From assembly GCA_046496595.1 (NCBI GenBank), contig JAWOGU010000002.1, positions 1 to 5,317 of the forward strand: DNA of 5,317 bases, given 5' to 3'. A model generated the notes under the pieces. That model did no database searches and was not told where the DNA came from. It was given only the letters and a program-made list of their open reading frames with translations. Each line of letters opens with the position of its first letter. The stretch's first letter is position 1. Below, in pieces: positions 4,597 through 5,317 of this stretch. The translations under genes were made by a program, and so were the position numbers. Source of the stretch: GCA-2746795 sp046496595. Its GTDB lineage: Bacteria > Chloroflexota > Anaerolineae > Promineifilales > Promineifilaceae.

Positions 4597-5317
4597 TAAA
4601 CTGCCTGCCAGCGCCAGGCTGCCTGCCAGCGCCAATATGGGCCGCGTCGCCCTATCCGTGGCCGATTTAGAACGCTCTCTCACCTACTACCAGGAGCGCA
4701 TTGGTTTGACGTTGTTAAAGGTTGAGGGGCAAACGCGTGGTACTGAGCGTGTCGAAGTAGCCGTTCTCGGTACCCCAGAGCGCCCACTTCTTCATCTCTA
4801 TGAACAGCCAGGAGCCAGACCCACACGGGGTACGACCGGGCTGTATCACTTTGCCCTGGTGGTCCCATCACGCCTGGAATTGGCCTATGTTTTGCGGCAT
4901 CTGGTTGATACTGAAACGGCCGTTGACGGCGCGTCTGACCATGCTGTCAGCGAGGCGCTCTACCTGACCGATCCCGATGGGCATGGCATTGAGATTTACC
5001 GCGACCGGCCGCGGGCAGAGTGGCCTTACCTGGGCGGGACTCTCCAGATGGGCACCGGGCCGTTTGACGTGCAGGGCGTATTGGCAGAGCTAAACGGCGT
5101 TTCCCCTTCTGATTGGGTCTCGCTTGATCCCAAAACGACGATGGGACACGTTCATTTGCATATCGGCCATTTGCAAGCTGCCCTCGATTTTTATACGGAT
5201 GTGGTGGGGTTTGACCTGGTGATGCGGTATGGACCATCTGCCGGTTTTGTATCGGCGGGTGGTTATCATCACCATTTGGGGCTGAACACCTGGGCGGGTG
5301 TGGGGGCGCTGCCTGGG
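4589..5317 (+). CDS. CatE-like two-domain VOC-family dioxygenase (3' end outside the window)
   Basis: Open from ATG 4589 to the window edge, 243 residues with no stop; relatives are about 285-300 aa, so some 40-60 residues are missing. The first vicinal-oxygen-chelate domain (about 17-140) has MGRVALSVADLERSLTYY, GLYHFALVVP (84-93; H87), DHAVSEALYLTDPDGHGIEIY (117-137; E135) and RDRP. The second starts at MGHVHLHIGHLQAALDFY (185-202; H187, H189) and reaches GGYHHHLGLNTWAG (224-237). From memory this closely follows Bacillus subtilis CatE, a catechol 2,3-dioxygenase that opens catechol rings with Fe(II). A glyoxalase or bleomycin-resistance role is a less likely alternative. Two oddities: residues 5-16 are a tandem duplication (LPASAR/LPASAN), and residues about 51-57 (GTERVEV) are an apparent insertion encoded by a repeat core. 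It overlaps the reductase gene by 8 bp. Confidence 0.93.
   Translation, partial: MSDKLPASARLPASANMGRVALSVADLERSLTYYQERIGLTLLKVEGQTRGTERVEVAVLGTPERPLLHLYEQPGARPTRGTTGLYHFALVVPSRLELAYVLRHLVDTETAVDGASDHAVSEALYLTDPDGHGIEIYRDRPRAEWPYLGGTLQMGTGPFDVQGVLAELNGVSPSDWVSLDPKTTMGHVHLHIGHLQAALDFYTDVVGFDLVMRYGPSAGFVSAGGYHHHLGLNTWAGVGALPG
4601..4636 (+). repeat. In-frame 18-bp tandem duplication at the start of the dioxygenase gene
   Basis: CTGCCTGCCAGCGCCAGG (4601-4618) is followed directly by CTGCCTGCCAGCGCCAAT (4619-4636), 16 of 18 identical. Each is six codons, giving LPASAR then LPASAN. Relatives usually have a single LPA-type segment ahead of the first VOC strand. A recent slippage duplication in a tolerant N-terminal tail is the simplest explanation. 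Confidence 0.85.
4743..4757 (+). repeat. REP-core-like sequence embedded in the dioxygenase gene
   Basis: CTGAGCGTGTCGAAG differs at one base from the 15-mer core of E1 and E2. It is read in frame as part of GTERVEV (residues 51-57), in the loop region between the second and third strands of VOC domain 1, where related proteins appear about seven residues shorter. Confidence 0.6.

Noticed and set aside
4739..4773. GGTAC on both sides of the embedded repeat core as a target-site duplication
   Set aside because: The two copies (4739-4743, 4769-4773) overlap or lie well outside the core edges, and 5-bp matches at such distances occur by chance.

Overview
The window looks like a chromosomal stretch of a moderately GC-rich environmental bacterium. 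My best guess is Chloroflexota (Anaerolineae or relatives). That guess rests on the style of the proteins, on CTGAGCCTGTCGAAG-type dispersed palindromes, and on a strongly over-used palindrome, AACGGCCGTT. The taxonomy is inference from memory; there is no rRNA or marker gene here.

Layout. 1-138: short non-coding leader with a perfect GC-rich hairpin. 139-1439: two overlapping + strand genes, a HAD-family phosphatase/phosphomutase-like protein whose motif I is D-x-N instead of D-x-D, and an atypical NAD(P)-binding SDR; they overlap by ATGA and are probably one transcript. 1446-1590: intergenic palindromic element E1, in the gap before the convergent minus-strand TetR regulator gene (1642-2292), whose own terminator abuts E1. 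2293-2436: a well-resolved divergent control region with two face-to-face sigma70-type promoters, each overlapped by one copy of a 17-bp operator; the two operators are inverted relative to each other. 2437-2976: a cytoplasmic YceI-family protein, then a terminator hairpin. 3056-3835: a pirin with all four metal ligands. 3841-3987: element E2, a nest of three inverted repeats related to E1. 4012-4596: an NADPH-dependent FMN/quinone reductase, overlapping by 8 bp a two-domain CatE-like VOC dioxygenase (4589 to the window edge, truncated by the window).

How the genes may work together. TetR regulator, YceI (isoprenoid-quinone/lipid-binding fold), pirin (cupin, some members with quercetinase activity), flavin quinone reductase, CatE-like ring-cleavage dioxygenase and an SDR reductase fit a response to quinones, catechols or other electrophiles. 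Only the TetR/yceI pair is tied together directly by sequence (the shared operators). The rest is gene-neighbourhood inference.

The most interesting non-coding points are (1) the mirror-image operator/promoter architecture at 2341-2399, (2) two intergenic elements that share both inner core and outer termini, suggesting a mobilisable palindromic element family, (3) a copy of the same core sitting in frame inside the dioxygenase gene where it seems to add about seven residues, and (4) the octamer ACGGCCGT occurring eight times in 5.3 kb, like the HIP1 palindrome of cyanobacteria.
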